A DNA stretch of 64,000 bases from Siphonodentalium dalli (GCA_032622095.1 CP136063.1:143051950-143115949); one strand, 5' to 3'. Positions 21,434 through 32,895 are shown, counted from the first letter of the stretch. The notes: a model not told the origin generated them from the letters alone. Numbers and translations are program-made.

Positions 21434-24400
21434 TTACTCAGAATGAAGACTTGACAGCATTTTGTGTGATAGCCATAATATGTGGGTGTGGTGAACTATA
21501 AATGATACGAAAAACATAGGGTCTTCAATGAAAGAAAATAATTCAGACGGAAGTTTTGTAAGGTGAAGCATTACAAGTTCATCATCGTCAAGCTCATCCA
21601 CCCAAAGATAGAACAGTAATCCAAATGTGTCAATCATTTGGTACCACATGTCATTACGACGAGAGCACACTATATGATGAGTGCAATAAATCATAACGTG
21701 TGTTACCACGTCGTCATAAACCAAGTGACATAACGCACAAGTACCCTCGTGTTTGGTAGCAGTAGTCGCTATAAGTTGGGCAACGGTGAAAAAGTATCTC
21801 TTCCGCTCTGGATATTGCCGACAACAACGCCAAAGGAGAGACATCTGTAAGTGACTTTGGATTTGATAGAAGCATGTTAGTGTTGGGTCGTTTTGAACAT
21901 TTTGCGTCCAGTCGATATCGCGCTTACTGTTGACTTCCGTTTTGACTAGTCGGGTCCACTCCGGGCGGATTGGACACGTACCGACTACTGCGAGTTGCTC
22001 AAGATATTGGTTCAAGTTGTGAGAAATAAGAATTCGTTCAATGTCAGCAAAGTATGACTGAGGATTATTATATTTACGAGAAAGATGCATGTGAAGTCTT
22101 GATACAAAAATTTCCTTGCATACTTTGGAAGGCGACATGCGACAAAGGCTACCAAACAAACTGAGTTTTCGTGCATCTATAAAAGAGGAAATAGGGCCTA
22201 GGCCCATAAGACCTAGGACAATATCGGTTCTCGTCCTTACAGGCAGTCCTTGAATGCGTTTCAAGCAAAATCGGTGGATTTTCTCGAGCGAAGTAGTATC
22301 TGACACAGACATGCCACACAGAAATTCTGATCCATATAATCCTTTTGGCAGCACCATCGTTTTGTATATAGTTGCGCAACTCGAGGGAGTGATCCCTCCG
22401 GCATAAAGTCCAGCATTACTTAAGAGGAAAAAAGTTGACCTGATTTTGTCTACAATGACTTCAACAAATTCTTTGACAAAGCTGTACTTATTTACTTGTA
22501 TGCCCAAATGAGTGATTTCGTCTGTTTCGGTCAAAGTACTACCAGCGACAGTCCATCGTCTACTTGTGTTGCAACTCTGGCGAGAAGTTTCGTTAAAAAC
22601 GATGACTTTGCATTTGTTTGGATTATACATGAACCGCCACTTTTGACTATATGATGTGCATATATCGCATAAACGTTGTAAGCCGTAACTTGAGAGGGAC
22701 AACAATGTCATATCATCAGCTTGTGTTGGAGACGAGCAGTTGGAGGATAAAAGTCGAAAACCAAAGTTTGAAGCTTCAAGTTCATACAACAGATCATCTA
22801 TGTACAACATATAGAACAGAGGGGATAAAATTTCCCCTTGCCGTGCGCCTTGTTTTATCGCAATTGACTTAGACAGAATGTCTGTATGTTTGACTACACA
22901 TGATATATTACTCAAAAACTCTCTTAGGAGGAGCCATATTTTGCCTTGGAACCCACGATGGTGTAGTTTCAACAATAAGCCGTTGATCCATACTGTGTCG
23001 AATGCCTTATGTACATCCAAGAAGCAGGCGAATAGTTTAGACTGTTGTTCTTTTGTGAAATTCATGCTTTCATGCAATACATATGACGACATAAGACAAC
23101 TGACATTTTTCTGAAAACCGTTTTGAAGGGGGTGAACTTTAATTAGATTTGGCGTATTGCGTTCCATGCGAGACAACATTATTTTTTTCTAGTGTCTTAT
23201 ACAGAACTGGTAGAAGAGTTATTGCCCTGTAGCTGTCGAATTTAGTTTTTGGCTTATCACCCCCCTTATACAGGGAAACCATCAGGCCAGATTTTGCCAT
23301 AGCGGGTATATGTTGTAGATCTAGCATTTTGTTCAAGACGTACGCTAACCGTTCATGTAACGACTCGCCTCCATACACAATGTGCTCGTAACATATCATG
23401 TCCGGACCAGGAGCTTTCCCCATATTCATTGACTTGAGAATTTCCTTTAGCTCCTGAATAGAAATAGGATATAACATATGTTTATCAAGTGGGGTAGAGA
23501 CACCATGTGTGTTTATGTTAGATGCAATGTCTTCAACTGAATTATTGACATAATCGTAATGATGATGATCGAATGCGTCCGACTCAAGTTGGCAATATAA
23601 TCGTTCATAATACTCAGCCCACGCAGTTGTGATTTCTTCTGGATTACGGAGCATAGCATTGTCAACCTCGAAGAAGTTATTAATAGTTGCCCTAGTTCTA
23701 GATTTGTTTTGGTTAAATAACCGAAAAAAGTGCTCTTGGTTGATTTCCGCAGCATTGTCAACTTGGTCGTTTTGGCTTGACAAGAATTTCAAGTTGCTAT
23801 GTCGTAGTTCCTTGCGGAACGCACACTTCGCTGCTTTATATTGGGCATACGAGATGTGATCCTGACCTCTTGGGCGACCTTCAACGTTCCATATACGTTT
23901 GAAGTTGCGCATTTGATTATGAAGTTCCTTCAGCTTTTCATTCCAGTATGGTTTAACGTGCGATTTGTACATTTTTTTTGGAATGAAGATTGACGACGCA
24001 GAATTAATAGCTTCGATAATGCCTGAGTAATAATTATCAAGACTAGCAGAGTCCGTAATGGGACTATTGGGTAGAAGTTCATCGACACAATTTTGATAAC
24101 CAGCCATTGAAGATTCTGAAGATAAAAACTTCTTCCAGTTGACAGTGCATCGCTCGGAGTTTGGACGAGTGCGGTGATTACCTAGCTCGATGAGCATTTT
24201 GATAGGACGGTGGTTGGAATAATCAGTGGCAGAGTCGTCGATGACTCTTATTTCGTTTACACGGTGCAGATTTGATTTGTGTATAAATATATGATCGATC
24301 GTGGTGCCTGAATCGCTTGCTGCAGAAGCTGGAATGTGTGTAGCAACCAAACGTGTGACCGGATCAGAATGATTCACTGAAACGAGTTTCCTACGTGCGA

Positions 24401-24829
24401 TAAGTTTCTTGAAACTGCGATTTCTGGCATCCGATTTCTGGATATTGCCGTTAAAATCACCCATGACAATAACTGTACCCATAGATGAGTAATAATCAAT
24501 CGTAATGTCCAGCTTATTTAAATAGTCACGATAAAATGCGACTGTGTAGTTCGTTGAGGGCAGATAGACCTGTATAATATAAATGTATTGCAAGTTATCT
24601 AACTGTAATTGAATACCACATAGTCTATCGTCATTTAGGTCAAGTATTGAGACAGCGCTATCCAGCCTTCTGTGCCAGAAAATCGCTACACCACCCTTGT
24701 CACGCCCCCTCTGCATGGGTAGTCTCTGTGAGAAATCACACACTGCGTGGTACCGGTAATTGTTGCTAATAGTATCAAGTATGTGTACATTGTGATTGTG
24801 GAGCCAATGCTCGCTGATTCCAAAAAAGG
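21434..24829 (-). pseudogene. LINE ORF2 (endonuclease-RT), 5'-truncated, one frameshift
   Basis: Minus-strand APE-type LINE polyprotein. The readable frame starts inside the endonuclease: GISEHWL is at about 24,820 and an in-frame stop lies just upstream near 24,846, so the first ~40-50 residues are missing. Endonuclease motifs GDFN, TTIDHIF and SNHRPI follow, then RT motifs GKAPGPDMI, YRAITLLP, LDVHKAFDTVW and GARQGEILSPLFY. The catalytic box reads QADD (22,712-22,723) rather than YADD. A C-terminal CALCHLVYDD...HVMIYC zinc-finger-like cluster precedes the TAA at 21,434-21,436. A surplus base in an A7 run (about 23,182-23,188) splits the ORF into 24,743-23,139 and 23,179-21,434. The clade is clearly different from the first LINE and was not assigned. 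It is nested inside the CACT-ended element. Confidence 0.85.
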
Positions 24830-24920
24830 TCCAACGATAGCCGAACTATATGTTTGGCCAATAAATATCGGTAAACACTCTTCGTTGAATATGATTTTTT
24901 TTTTGCAGGATTAGCAGCCT

Positions 24921-25490
24921 ATTGTTTGGATCGATCACACAAATTTGTACACATATAATGAACACATATGTGTTGTCTTGCCCAACAGCATTGTGTACAA
25001 GAACAATACAAAATAGTGTAATGGCGGTGAACACTATTGTTTGGATCAGCCACACAAATGTGTACGCATGTGATTAACACATATGTGTAGTCTCGCCCAA
25101 CAACATTGTGTACAATAACAATACAAACGTGTGTGGTAGCGGCGAACATATTGTGTCCTTAGTGCAAACATATTTGTGTCCATTCAACGAACAAATAAAT
25201 GTGCTGGACCCAAACATATTTGTGTGTGTCAACTACACAACTTTGTAGGTCAGTTACCACACATAAACTGTTCATCTGCATCCACACAATCTTGTGGGCA
25301 ACTTATCACACATTTAATGTGTGCCTACAAAGAACAAGTTGTTTTGGTCGATCCACACAGTATGTTCGCCACCACCACACAACAGATGTGTGGTCATTTG
25401 CCACACAATTCACCACACAATGTTGTGCTCGATCAAATGGCTACACAAACTGTGTGGTAACTGTGTGGTTCTACCACACAGTCGTTTTAA
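24921..25490. repeat. Subterminal palindrome array, right side (includes two 115-bp units)
   Basis: ATTGTTTGGATC starts units at 24,921 and 25,036 (115 bp apart), each with ACACATATGTGT and CAACA-TTGTGTAC palindromes. From about 25,150 to 25,490, CACACAA/TTGTGTG pairs recur every 20-40 bp. This mirrors the left subterminal block and supports the two ends belonging to one element. Confidence 0.75.
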
Positions 25491-25987
25491 GAGTGTACGA
25501 TTGCTAACTTAGCATCAATGAGTTTATGTTACTACACATGACAGCCGATGGACAATTGGTCTCTATATATGTACAAAGATTACACCGCGTTGGTCACTGG
25601 GAAATTCCAGGGAATGCCGATTGAGCTCAAACTTGCTACCTGCGGGAAGTGTCATATATATGTGTGTGTCCTTTATAGACTCGAACCGATTGAGCTCAAA
25701 CTTGCTAAATACGGGAAGTGTCATGGACGGGTTCATTGAAAAACAAACAAAAATCGGGTAAAAAAAATTAAAAAGGCACAATTAACTCATTGAAAAAACA
25801 AATCGGGTAAAATTTAAAAACAAAAAATTCAATTAAAAAATTAAAAGGCACAATTAACTCATTGAAAAACAAAAAATGAAATTAAATATTTAATTAAAAA
25901 AATTAATTAAAACACATCAAGATCATATTAAAAATAGACATACATTTCACACTGATCCTCATTCTGTGGATTGAAAGATAGATAATA

Positions 25988-26077
25988 CTAGCAGGTTAGC
26001 CCGCCACTGGCGTGGTTGGTCAGAATAAAAATGTCATGTTTCTGACCAACAACGCCAGTGGCGGGCTAACCTGCTAG
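25988..26077. repeat. Inverted pair of Helitron-like 3' ends (90-bp palindrome)
   Basis: ACTAGCAGGTTAGCCCGCCA (minus orientation, from 25,987) is followed after a 13-base spacer by the same end in plus orientation, finishing TGGCGGGCTAACCTGCTAG at 26,077. The arms are ~38 bp and nearly perfect (GGTTGGTCAGAA / TTCTGACCAACA). Two 3' ends therefore meet tail-to-tail, the only such case seen here. Confidence 0.9.
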
Positions 26078-26843
26078 TCTATATATATATTTTGAGACTT
26101 CCGTATATATATGTGTACTTCATGGAATCGAAAACGGGTTGACCGATCTGGACCAAACTTCCTATCTAAAGGTAAATCCCACGGCAATCGTCGTCGCGGC
26201 GTTTTTGAGAAGATCAGAGCACCCGTTCTCCAATCTCAGTCACAAAAAACGGCACTGCGGTGATTAATCAAGTGATAATTTAATGAGCGTTTGTTTTTGA
26301 CGCATCGATATAAAGAGCGTTTGTTTACCATTCAACGTTATTAGTATCTGCAGAGAGATATACGGGATTTTGAGTGGTTTCCTATGCGGGGAGATTTATT
26401 GGATGCCATAGTACTCTTACAACATTTCTGCAATATAATTGCCTCAAAGTGTTCAGCATCATTGTTATAGTATGTATGATACTTAGGTCGTGGCTTAGGG
26501 GTGTAGTTAGTGTGGATATAGGCATAATGATTCTCAGAAATCCCGGCAGACGAGATCTCGGAAACGGGTGGAGCTATCGACTTAAAATTTGGTATGCGAA
26601 TGTATCTTGCCCCGGATACGAATTTTATCGGGTCGCCGAGTCCGTGCGACGCCAGCTTCGCGCATGCGCAGACCAGATATCGGAAACGGGTGGAGCTATC
26701 GACTTGAAATTTGGTTTTTGAATAGCCCGGACAACGTCGGGCTCATCATTAACTCATTGAAAAACAAAAAATTTAATTAATTAAAAAAAATTAAAATTGT
26801 CATGTTTCTGACGATTGCCGCCAGTGGCGGGCTAACCTGCTAG
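26078..26843 (+). mobile_element. Helitron-like element
   Basis: It starts TCTATATATATATTTTGAGAC after CTAG and ends GCCGCCAGTGGCGGGCTAACC, TG, CTAG|T. It contains a 122-bp-type core and an internal AGCCCGGACAACGTCGGGCT hairpin (about 26,726-26,745) without CTAG after it, so it looks like a fusion of two elements. Confidence 0.7.
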
Positions 26844-27605
26844 TATATACTATATATATTTGAGACTTCCGTATATATATATATGTGTGTACTTTATAGA
26901 ATCGAAAACGACTGCACCCATCGAGCTCAAATTTCGTATATAAGTGTAAAATCCCATGGACACCGCCGTGGTCGCGTTTTGGAGAAGCTCGGAGCACCGT
27001 TTCTCCCTTCCCAATCATCAAAATCACCGCAATCGGCACTTCGGAGTTAATAGCGTTGATATATAAAGAGCGTTCGTCTTTCGCAGTGTCTATATAAAGA
27101 GCGTCGTTTTCGCAATCTACTTATCTGTATGACGGGAGTCTGATTGTAGCCTGTCGCTCGAAATATTATGCAGAGAAAATTCACGACGGAAGCGTTTGTT
27201 TTCAATTCAATGCAATGTTATCGCTCGAAATCGAGATTTCACGACATTAGGACGGGTACGGCAGACTCGAAATATTATGCAGAGAGATTTCCCGACGGGA
27301 AGCGTTTGTTTTCAATTCAATGCAATGTTATCGTAGAGACATTTCACGACGGGAAGTGTTTGTTTTCAATTCAATGCAATGTTATCGCTCGAAATATTAT
27401 GCAGAGAGATTTCACGACATTAAAAAACAATTAAATTATAAAAAAATAAAAAATTTAATAAATATTAAAAAATTCAGAAAAAAAAAATATTAAATTAAAA
27501 AAAATTTAAATATTAAAAAACAAAAAAATAAATAAATAAAAAAAAAATAATTAAAAAAATGTCATGTTTCTGACCAACCACGCCAGTGGCGGGCTAACAT
27601 GCTAG
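26844..27605 (+). mobile_element. Helitron-like element with internal tandem repeats
   Basis: 5' TATATACTATATATATTTGAG; 3' hairpin CGCCAGTGGCG, GGCTAACATG, CTAG|T. It has an internal repeat block and an AT-rich tail (27,421-27,560). Confidence 0.75.
27160..27425 (+). repeat. Irregular tandem repeat in Helitron-like body
   Basis: Blocks TTTGTTTTCAATTCAATGCA (three times: about 27,196, 27,305, 27,359), GAAATATTATGCAGAGA (three times) and TTCACGACAT/GG alternate with spacings of about 54-115 bp. Confidence 0.85.
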
Positions 27606-28117
27606 TCTATACTATATATTTTGAGACTTCGTATATATATATATATATGTGTGTGTGTACTTCATAGAATCGAAAACGGCTGGCTCGATTGAGTTCAAAC
27701 TTCCCATCTAAGGGTAAAATCCAACGAACACCGTAGTTGTCGCGTTTTGGAGAAGCTCTGAGCACCCTTTCCCCACTCCCAAAATCACAGCAAATGCACG
27801 GCGGGGGTTAATCGCGTTGATAGTTAAAGAGCGTTCATATCCGCAGTGTCGTTGATAAAGAGCGCATGTGTGTAATGTAATTCTTACGTCTGGGTCTGGG
27901 CGTGTGCGTGTAAGACTGTATTCAGACATGAGCGTGTTGTGTGACGTATTTTGTGTATTGCCGTGGCAAAATTATACCCCCACGGCAATTTTAATTCACA
28001 TTCCCAACACATATAGCAGGGACAAATATCTCTTAGCCAGCATCAAGGCGAGTCTTGTAACGTATTAATTCAAATCAAAATCAAACAATATTATATGTCG
28101 CACTCATATTTCGAATC

Positions 28118-28435
28118 AGGGGCCTCGGTGGCTCAATCGGTTAGGGGTACAACTCCAAGCCGTTTCGCCCTCCAGCGCTGGCGATTAGGGTTCAAATCCA
28201 CATGTTTCCATCGTGGACTTTGTAACTCGAAATCGTTATCTGGTGGAGTTACCAGTTACTCGCCGATGGCCGGTGGTTTGCCGCACATGGTTGACGAGTT
28301 TATCAGCCATTGAAATCACTGTTAGATTAGTCGCAAGTGTGCGGATTTCCTCCACCACTAAAACTGGCAATGTCGTGATATGGCCTTAGTGGCTAAAGCG
28401 ACAATAAACCCCAATCAATCAATCAATCAATCAAT
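28118..28435 (+). mobile_element. tRNA-derived SINE with (CAAT)n tail
   Basis: Flanked by a perfect 13-bp duplication, CATATTTCGAATC (28,105-28,117 and 28,436-28,448). The related Helitron-like body at about 9,700 shows the uninterrupted site. Pol III promoter boxes are an A box TGGCTCAATCGG (28,129-28,140) and a B box GGTTCAAATCC (28,189-28,199). The 3' part reads GTCGTGATATGGCCTTAGTGG, then ACAATAAACCCC and (CAAT)n. It is non-coding and mobilised in trans by a LINE. Confidence 0.9.
28129..28199 (+). promoter_or_regulatory. Internal Pol III promoter (A and B boxes) of the SINE
   Basis: A box TGGCTCAATCGG fits TRGYNNARNNGG. B box GGTTCAAATCC matches GGTTCRANNCC. The ~48-bp gap between them suggests a tRNA with a long variable arm (Leu/Ser type) as ancestor, or an insertion. 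Confidence 0.85.
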
Positions 28436-29706
28436 CATATTTCGAATCCACTGCAATCGACCTATTTTTAGAACGCAACACATGGTACCAGTGATGGGGG
28501 TGCACGGCGGGATTAATTTAAATATGTCATGTTGGTAACAATATCTAGCCGAGAATTCCTCAAACCTACAGACGAATGCGACCAGCAAATTTCAAAATTG
28601 GTCACTTGACCTCACCATGAATATCTTCTGGGAAATTCCAGGGAATGCGTGCCCATTATCGGGCCATTGTGTGTGTCGTGGTCGAGGTAAATACACGTGG
28701 TTGTGAATTACGTCACGCCACGCGGATCCAGGCGGAAGTTAACCTGACCCTTCCAATACCGCGTACGTTAGTGATACCGGAGTTATAGCGTGCGCGTTAT
28801 GTTTTTTTGACTGACCGCAGTGCCAGATCCGCCGGATGTGAACATGTTATCAACTGTTACGACAGTCCGTGGCGAATATTGAAGCCTACGGCGATTGCCA
28901 CGGCAATGCCGATTGCCGTGGTGAATGTGTGTCCGTTATAGACTCGAACCGATTGAGCTCAAACTTGCTACCTACGGGAAGTGTCTTGGATGGGTTAAAA
29001 TGTGACCCCGACCTGACCTTGAAAAACTAAAAATTAAATTAAAAAATTACTTAAAAAAATTTATTAAAAAATTACTTCATAGAATCGAAAACGCGTGTAG
29101 GAACGGGCATCCCCACGGCAATGTCGGCTTATAAGACATCTTTACTACACATGACAGCCGATGGACAATTGGTCTCTATATATGTACCAAAATTACGCCG
29201 CGTTGGTGACTGGGAAATTCCAGGGAGTGCCGATTGAGCTCAAACTTGCTACCTACGGGAAGTGTCATATATATGAGTGTGTCCTTTATAGACTCGAACC
29301 GATTGAGCTCAAACTTGCTAAATATTGACTGGGAAATTCCAGGGAATGCCGATTGAGCTCAAACTTCCTACCTACTGGAAGTGTCATATATATGTGTGTA
29401 TCCTTTATAGACTCGAACCGATTGAGCCCAAACTTGCTAAATACGGGAAGTGTCATGGACGGGTTCATTGAAAAAAAAAAAAAAATCGGGTAAAATTGAA
29501 AAACAAAATTAAAAAGGCACAATTAACTCATTGAAAAACCCAAAAAAATCGGGTAAAATTTAAAAACAAAAAATTCAATTAAAAAATTAAAAACGGCACA
29601 ATTAACTCATTGAAAAACAAAAAAATTAAATCATTGAAAAACAAAAAATTAAATTAAAATTGTCATGTTTCTGACTATTGCCGCCAGTGGCGGGCTAACC
29701 TGCTAG

Positions 29707-30326
29707 TCTTCTATTACTATATATTTTGAGACTTCGTATATATGTGTGTGGGTACTTCATAGAATCCAAAACGCGTGTACATATTGAGCTCAAACTTCCT
29801 ATGTAAGTGTCAAATCCCACCGACACGACCGTGGTCGCGGTTTCGAGAAGCTCAGAGCACCCGTTCTCCAATCTCAAATCACCGCAAAGGCACGGCGTGG
29901 GTTAATCAAGTGATTATTTAATGAGCGTTTGTTTTTGACGCATCTCTATAAAGAGCGTCTGTTTCCCATTCAACGTTATTAGCATCTGCATAGTCATACG
30001 GGAACATTGAGTGCTTGCCTATGCGGGGAGATTTATTGGAGCTCTTACAACATCATTGTTATAGTATGTATGACACTTATGTCAGGGCTTAGGGGGGGGG
30101 TAGTTATAGGCATAATGCTTCTCAGAAATCCCGGTTACAAACCAACACTCACAATTTCGTATTTACGCAAACGTTATCGCTCGAAATTTATTCCCTGCGA
30201 GCACGGATGGCGCGCTTTGTTTTTACAGTATATACCGGTATATACCGAAATCATCCCAGATAATCACGAATATAGCATCAGATTTCTCCCCATATATACC
30301 GTTATAAAGCTACTGGAATCTGCCAA
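29707..30326 (+). mobile_element. Helitron-like element, body type II
   Basis: It starts TCTTCTATTACTATATATTTTG after CTAG. It lacks a hairpin/CTAG end and stops at CTGGAATCTGCCAA where the next element's TC begins, the same junction as at 10,279 and 34,549. A poly-G run lies at about 30,095-30,103. Confidence 0.65.
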
Positions 30327-31531
30327 TCTATACTATATATTTTGAGACTTCGTATATATGTGTGTGTGTACTTCATAGAATCCAAAACGCGTGTACAGAT
30401 TGAGCTCAAACTTCCTATGTAAGTGTCAAATCCCACCGACACGACCGTGGTCGCAGTTTAGAAAAGCTCAGAGCACCCGTTCTCCAATCTCAAATCACCG
30501 CAAAGGCACGGCGTGGGTTAATCAAGTGATTATTTAATGAGCGTTTGTTTTTGACGCATCTCTATAAAGAGCGTCTGTTTGCCATTCAACGTTATTTGCA
30601 TCTGCAGAGAGATATACGGAACATACATTAAATTTAAAAAACATTTGTTTCTGACCAACCCTGCGAGTACGGATGGCGCGCTTTGTTTTTACAGTATATA
30701 GTTATATACCGAAATCATCCCAGATAATCACGAATATAGCATCAGATTTCTCCCCAGATATATCGTTATAAAGCTACTGGAATCTGCCAATCTACGGGAA
30801 ATTCCAGGGAATGCCGATTGAGCTCATGCAAACTTGCTACCCACGGGAAGTGTCATATATATGAGTGTGTCCTTTATAGACTCGAACCGATTGAGCTCAA
30901 ACTTGCTAAATAAGAAAATAGCCCCCAAGCCGTAAATATCAACAACAACGATATTGCTACCTACGGGGAGCAACGTTATTAGCATCTGCAGAATTATGCC
31001 GAGAGAAAGTGCTTTCCTATTTTTAGAACGCAACACATGTTTACGTCGCGTTGGTGATTGAGGTTCACAACGGGGTTAATTGACTGTCCGCTCTTTGCGA
31101 CGATGAGGTTCACGGCGGGGACTATTGACCAACACTCACAATTTCGTCTTTTGCATCAGATACCAACACCTCGACCGATCGGGACGAAACTTGGTACGTG
31201 AGTGTAGTTTGACCAGGTGGTCGTCGCTGTCGTATTGGCGAGCCCGTGCGACGCCCGTGCAGCGCATGCGCAGACGAGATATCGGAAACGGGTGGAGCTA
31301 TCGACTTGAAATTTGGTATGTGAATGTATCTTGCGCCGGGTACAAATTTTATCGGGTCGCCGAGCCCGTGCGACGCCAGCTTCGCGCATGCGCAGACCAG
31401 ATATCGGAAACGGGTGGAGCTACCGGGTACAAATTTTTCTTATTGAAACGCGTGGAGCTAAAAATTAAAAAAAAATATATAAAAAAATGTCATGTTTCGG
31501 ACAAGCCGCCGGTGGCGGGCTAACCTGCTAG
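30327..31531 (+). mobile_element. Helitron-like element (mosaic)
   Basis: 5' TCTATACTATATATTTTGAG; 3' GCCGCCGGTGGCGGGC, TAACCTG, CTAG|T. The middle joins type II body (to about 30,795) with type I fragments at an abrupt switch (GCCAATCTACGGGAAATTCC) and finishes with two 122-bp cores like those at the start of the window. Confidence 0.7.
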
Positions 31532-31555
31532 TCTACTATATAATTTGAGACTTCC

Positions 31556-31603
<48 letters not shown>

Positions 31604-32325
31604 ATGTGTGTATATATGTGGGTACTTCATAGAATCGAAAACGCGTGTAGGAACGGGCATCCCCACGGTAATGTCGGGTTATAAGACATCTTTACTACAC
31701 ATGACAGCCGATGGACAATTGGTCTCTATATATGTACCAAAATTACGCCGCGTTGGTGACTGGGAAATTCCAGGGAATGCCGATTGAGCTCAAACTTGCT
31801 ACCTACGGGAAGTGTCATATATATATGAGTGTGTCCTTTATAGACTCGAACCGATTGAGCTCAAACTTGCTAAATATTGACTGGGAAATTCCAGGGAATG
31901 CCGATTGAGCTCAAACTTGCTACCTACGGGAAGTGTCATATATATGTGTGTGTCCTTTATAGACTCGAACCGATTGAGCTCAAACTTGCTAAATACGGGA
32001 AGTGTCATGGACGGGTTCATTGAAAAAAAAAATCTGGTAAAATTGAAAAACAAAATTAAAAAGGCACAATTAACTCCTTGAAAAACCAAAAAAAATCTGG
32101 TAAAATTGAAAAACAAAAAATGCAATTAAAAAATTAAAAAAGCACAATTAACTCATTGAAAAACAAAATAATTAACTCATTGAAAAACAAAAAATAAATT
32201 GTCATGTTTCTGACAATTGTCGAAATTTGCTGCAAATGCAGCACAAGTGTCTCGGATCCTGTTGCAATTGCTTTTTCGAACAAAGCCATGGGACGAATGC
32301 CGCCAGTGGCGTGCTAACCTGCTAG
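31532..32325 (+). mobile_element. Helitron-like element, short family with (TA)n
   Basis: TCTACTATATAATTTGAG start; CGCCAGTGGCGTGCTAACCTG, CTAG|T end. It contains a (TA)n tract at 31,557-31,594 and two ~118-bp units (ATTCCAGGGAATGCCGATTG at about 31,769 and 31,888). Confidence 0.8.
31557..31594 (+). repeat. (TA)19 microsatellite
   Basis: Pure TA repeat just inside the element's 5' end. The sister copy at 34,576-34,606 has a shorter tract, showing length change since duplication. Confidence 0.95.
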
Positions 32326-32895
32326 TCTATCTCATATATATTTTGAAGACCTCTGTTTGTCTGTCTGTCTGTCTGTATGTTTGTCTGTCATTGATACAAA
32401 TCTACGATTCTCGGCCGATCGGGACGAAACTTGGTACGTGTGTGTAGTTTGACCAGGCGGTCGACGTTGTCGTATGGGCGAGCCCGTGCGGCGCTCGCTT
32501 CGCGCATGCGCAGACGAGATCTTGGAAACTGGTGGAGCTATCGACTTGAAATTTGGTATATGAATGTATCTTGCCCCGGATACGAATTTTATCGGGTCGC
32601 CGAGCCCGTGTGACGCCAGCTTCGCGCACGCGCAGACGAGATCTCGGAAACGGGTGGAGCTATCGACTTGAAATTTGGTATGTGAATGTATCTTGCCCCG
32701 GATACGAATTTTATCGGGTCGCCGAGCCCGTGCGACGCCAGCTTCGCGCATGCGCAGACCAGATCTAGGAAACGGGTACAGCTATCGACTTGAAATTTGG
32801 TTTTTGAATAGCCCGGACAACGTCGGGCTGGGTAGAGCTATCGACTTGAAAATTGGTTTTTGAATAGCCCGGACAACGTCGGGCTCATCGGCTAG
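32326..32895 (+). mobile_element. Helitron-like element, (CTGT)n plus 122-bp cores
   Basis: Starts TCTATCTCATATATATTTTG, then (CTGT)n, three 122-bp-type units and two copies of the terminal AGCCCGGACAACGTCGGGCT hairpin (about 32,810 and 32,865). The second is followed by CATCGG, CTAG|T. This is a textbook compact copy with the microsatellite-core-hairpin layout. Confidence 0.8.

Larger units (their letters stand above)
17935..25495. mobile_element. 7.56-kb TIR element with CACT ends (CMC/Chapaev-like?)
   Basis: The left end CACTGTAAAAAGGACTG and the inverted right end CACTCTTAAAACGACTG match at 19 of 22 positions through GTGTGG. Both ends are flanked by TACG (17,931-17,934 and 25,496-25,499), a 4-bp target duplication. 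CACTR ends with 4-bp duplications are described for Chapaev elements of the CMC superfamily. Both subterminal regions are dense in CCACACA/TGTGTGG palindromes. No transposase was recognised, so this copy is non-autonomous. Much of the interior is a later LINE and a MITE. Confidence 0.6.
17560..26077 (+). mobile_element. Helitron-like element interrupted by the CACT-ended element
   Basis: 5' TACTATATATTTTGAGACTTC after CTAG. The body block CGGCTTATAAGACATC ends at 17,911 and its normal continuation, TTACTACACATGACAGCCG, resumes at 25,529. The two are contiguous (GACATCTTTACTACACATG) in sister copies near 10.39, 29.14, 31.69 and 34.7 kb. The forward 3' end CTAG is at 26,074-26,077. Around the foreign element, 23 bp on the left and 33 bp on the right are extra to the consensus. 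Confidence 0.75.
27606..29706 (+). mobile_element. Helitron-like composite element carrying a SINE
   Basis: 5' TCTATACTATATATTTTGAG; 3' GCCGCCAGTGGCGGGC, TAACCTG, CTAG|T. The first ~1.4 kb matches the body at 9,312-10,090, apart from the SINE. From about 29,074 it continues with the body of the short 598-bp family without that family's own TC start, so two elements appear fused. Confidence 0.75.

Noticed and set aside
17935-25495. Transib-type classification of the CACT-ended element
   Set aside because: The flanking duplication is 4 bp (TACG). Extending to 5 bp fails (TTACG versus TACGA), so a CMC/Chapaev-like label fits better.
28118-28200. Functional tRNA gene
   Set aside because: A and B boxes are present, but no acceptor stem pairing or proper anticodon arm was seen. 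It has a SINE body, a (CAAT)n tail and a target duplication.
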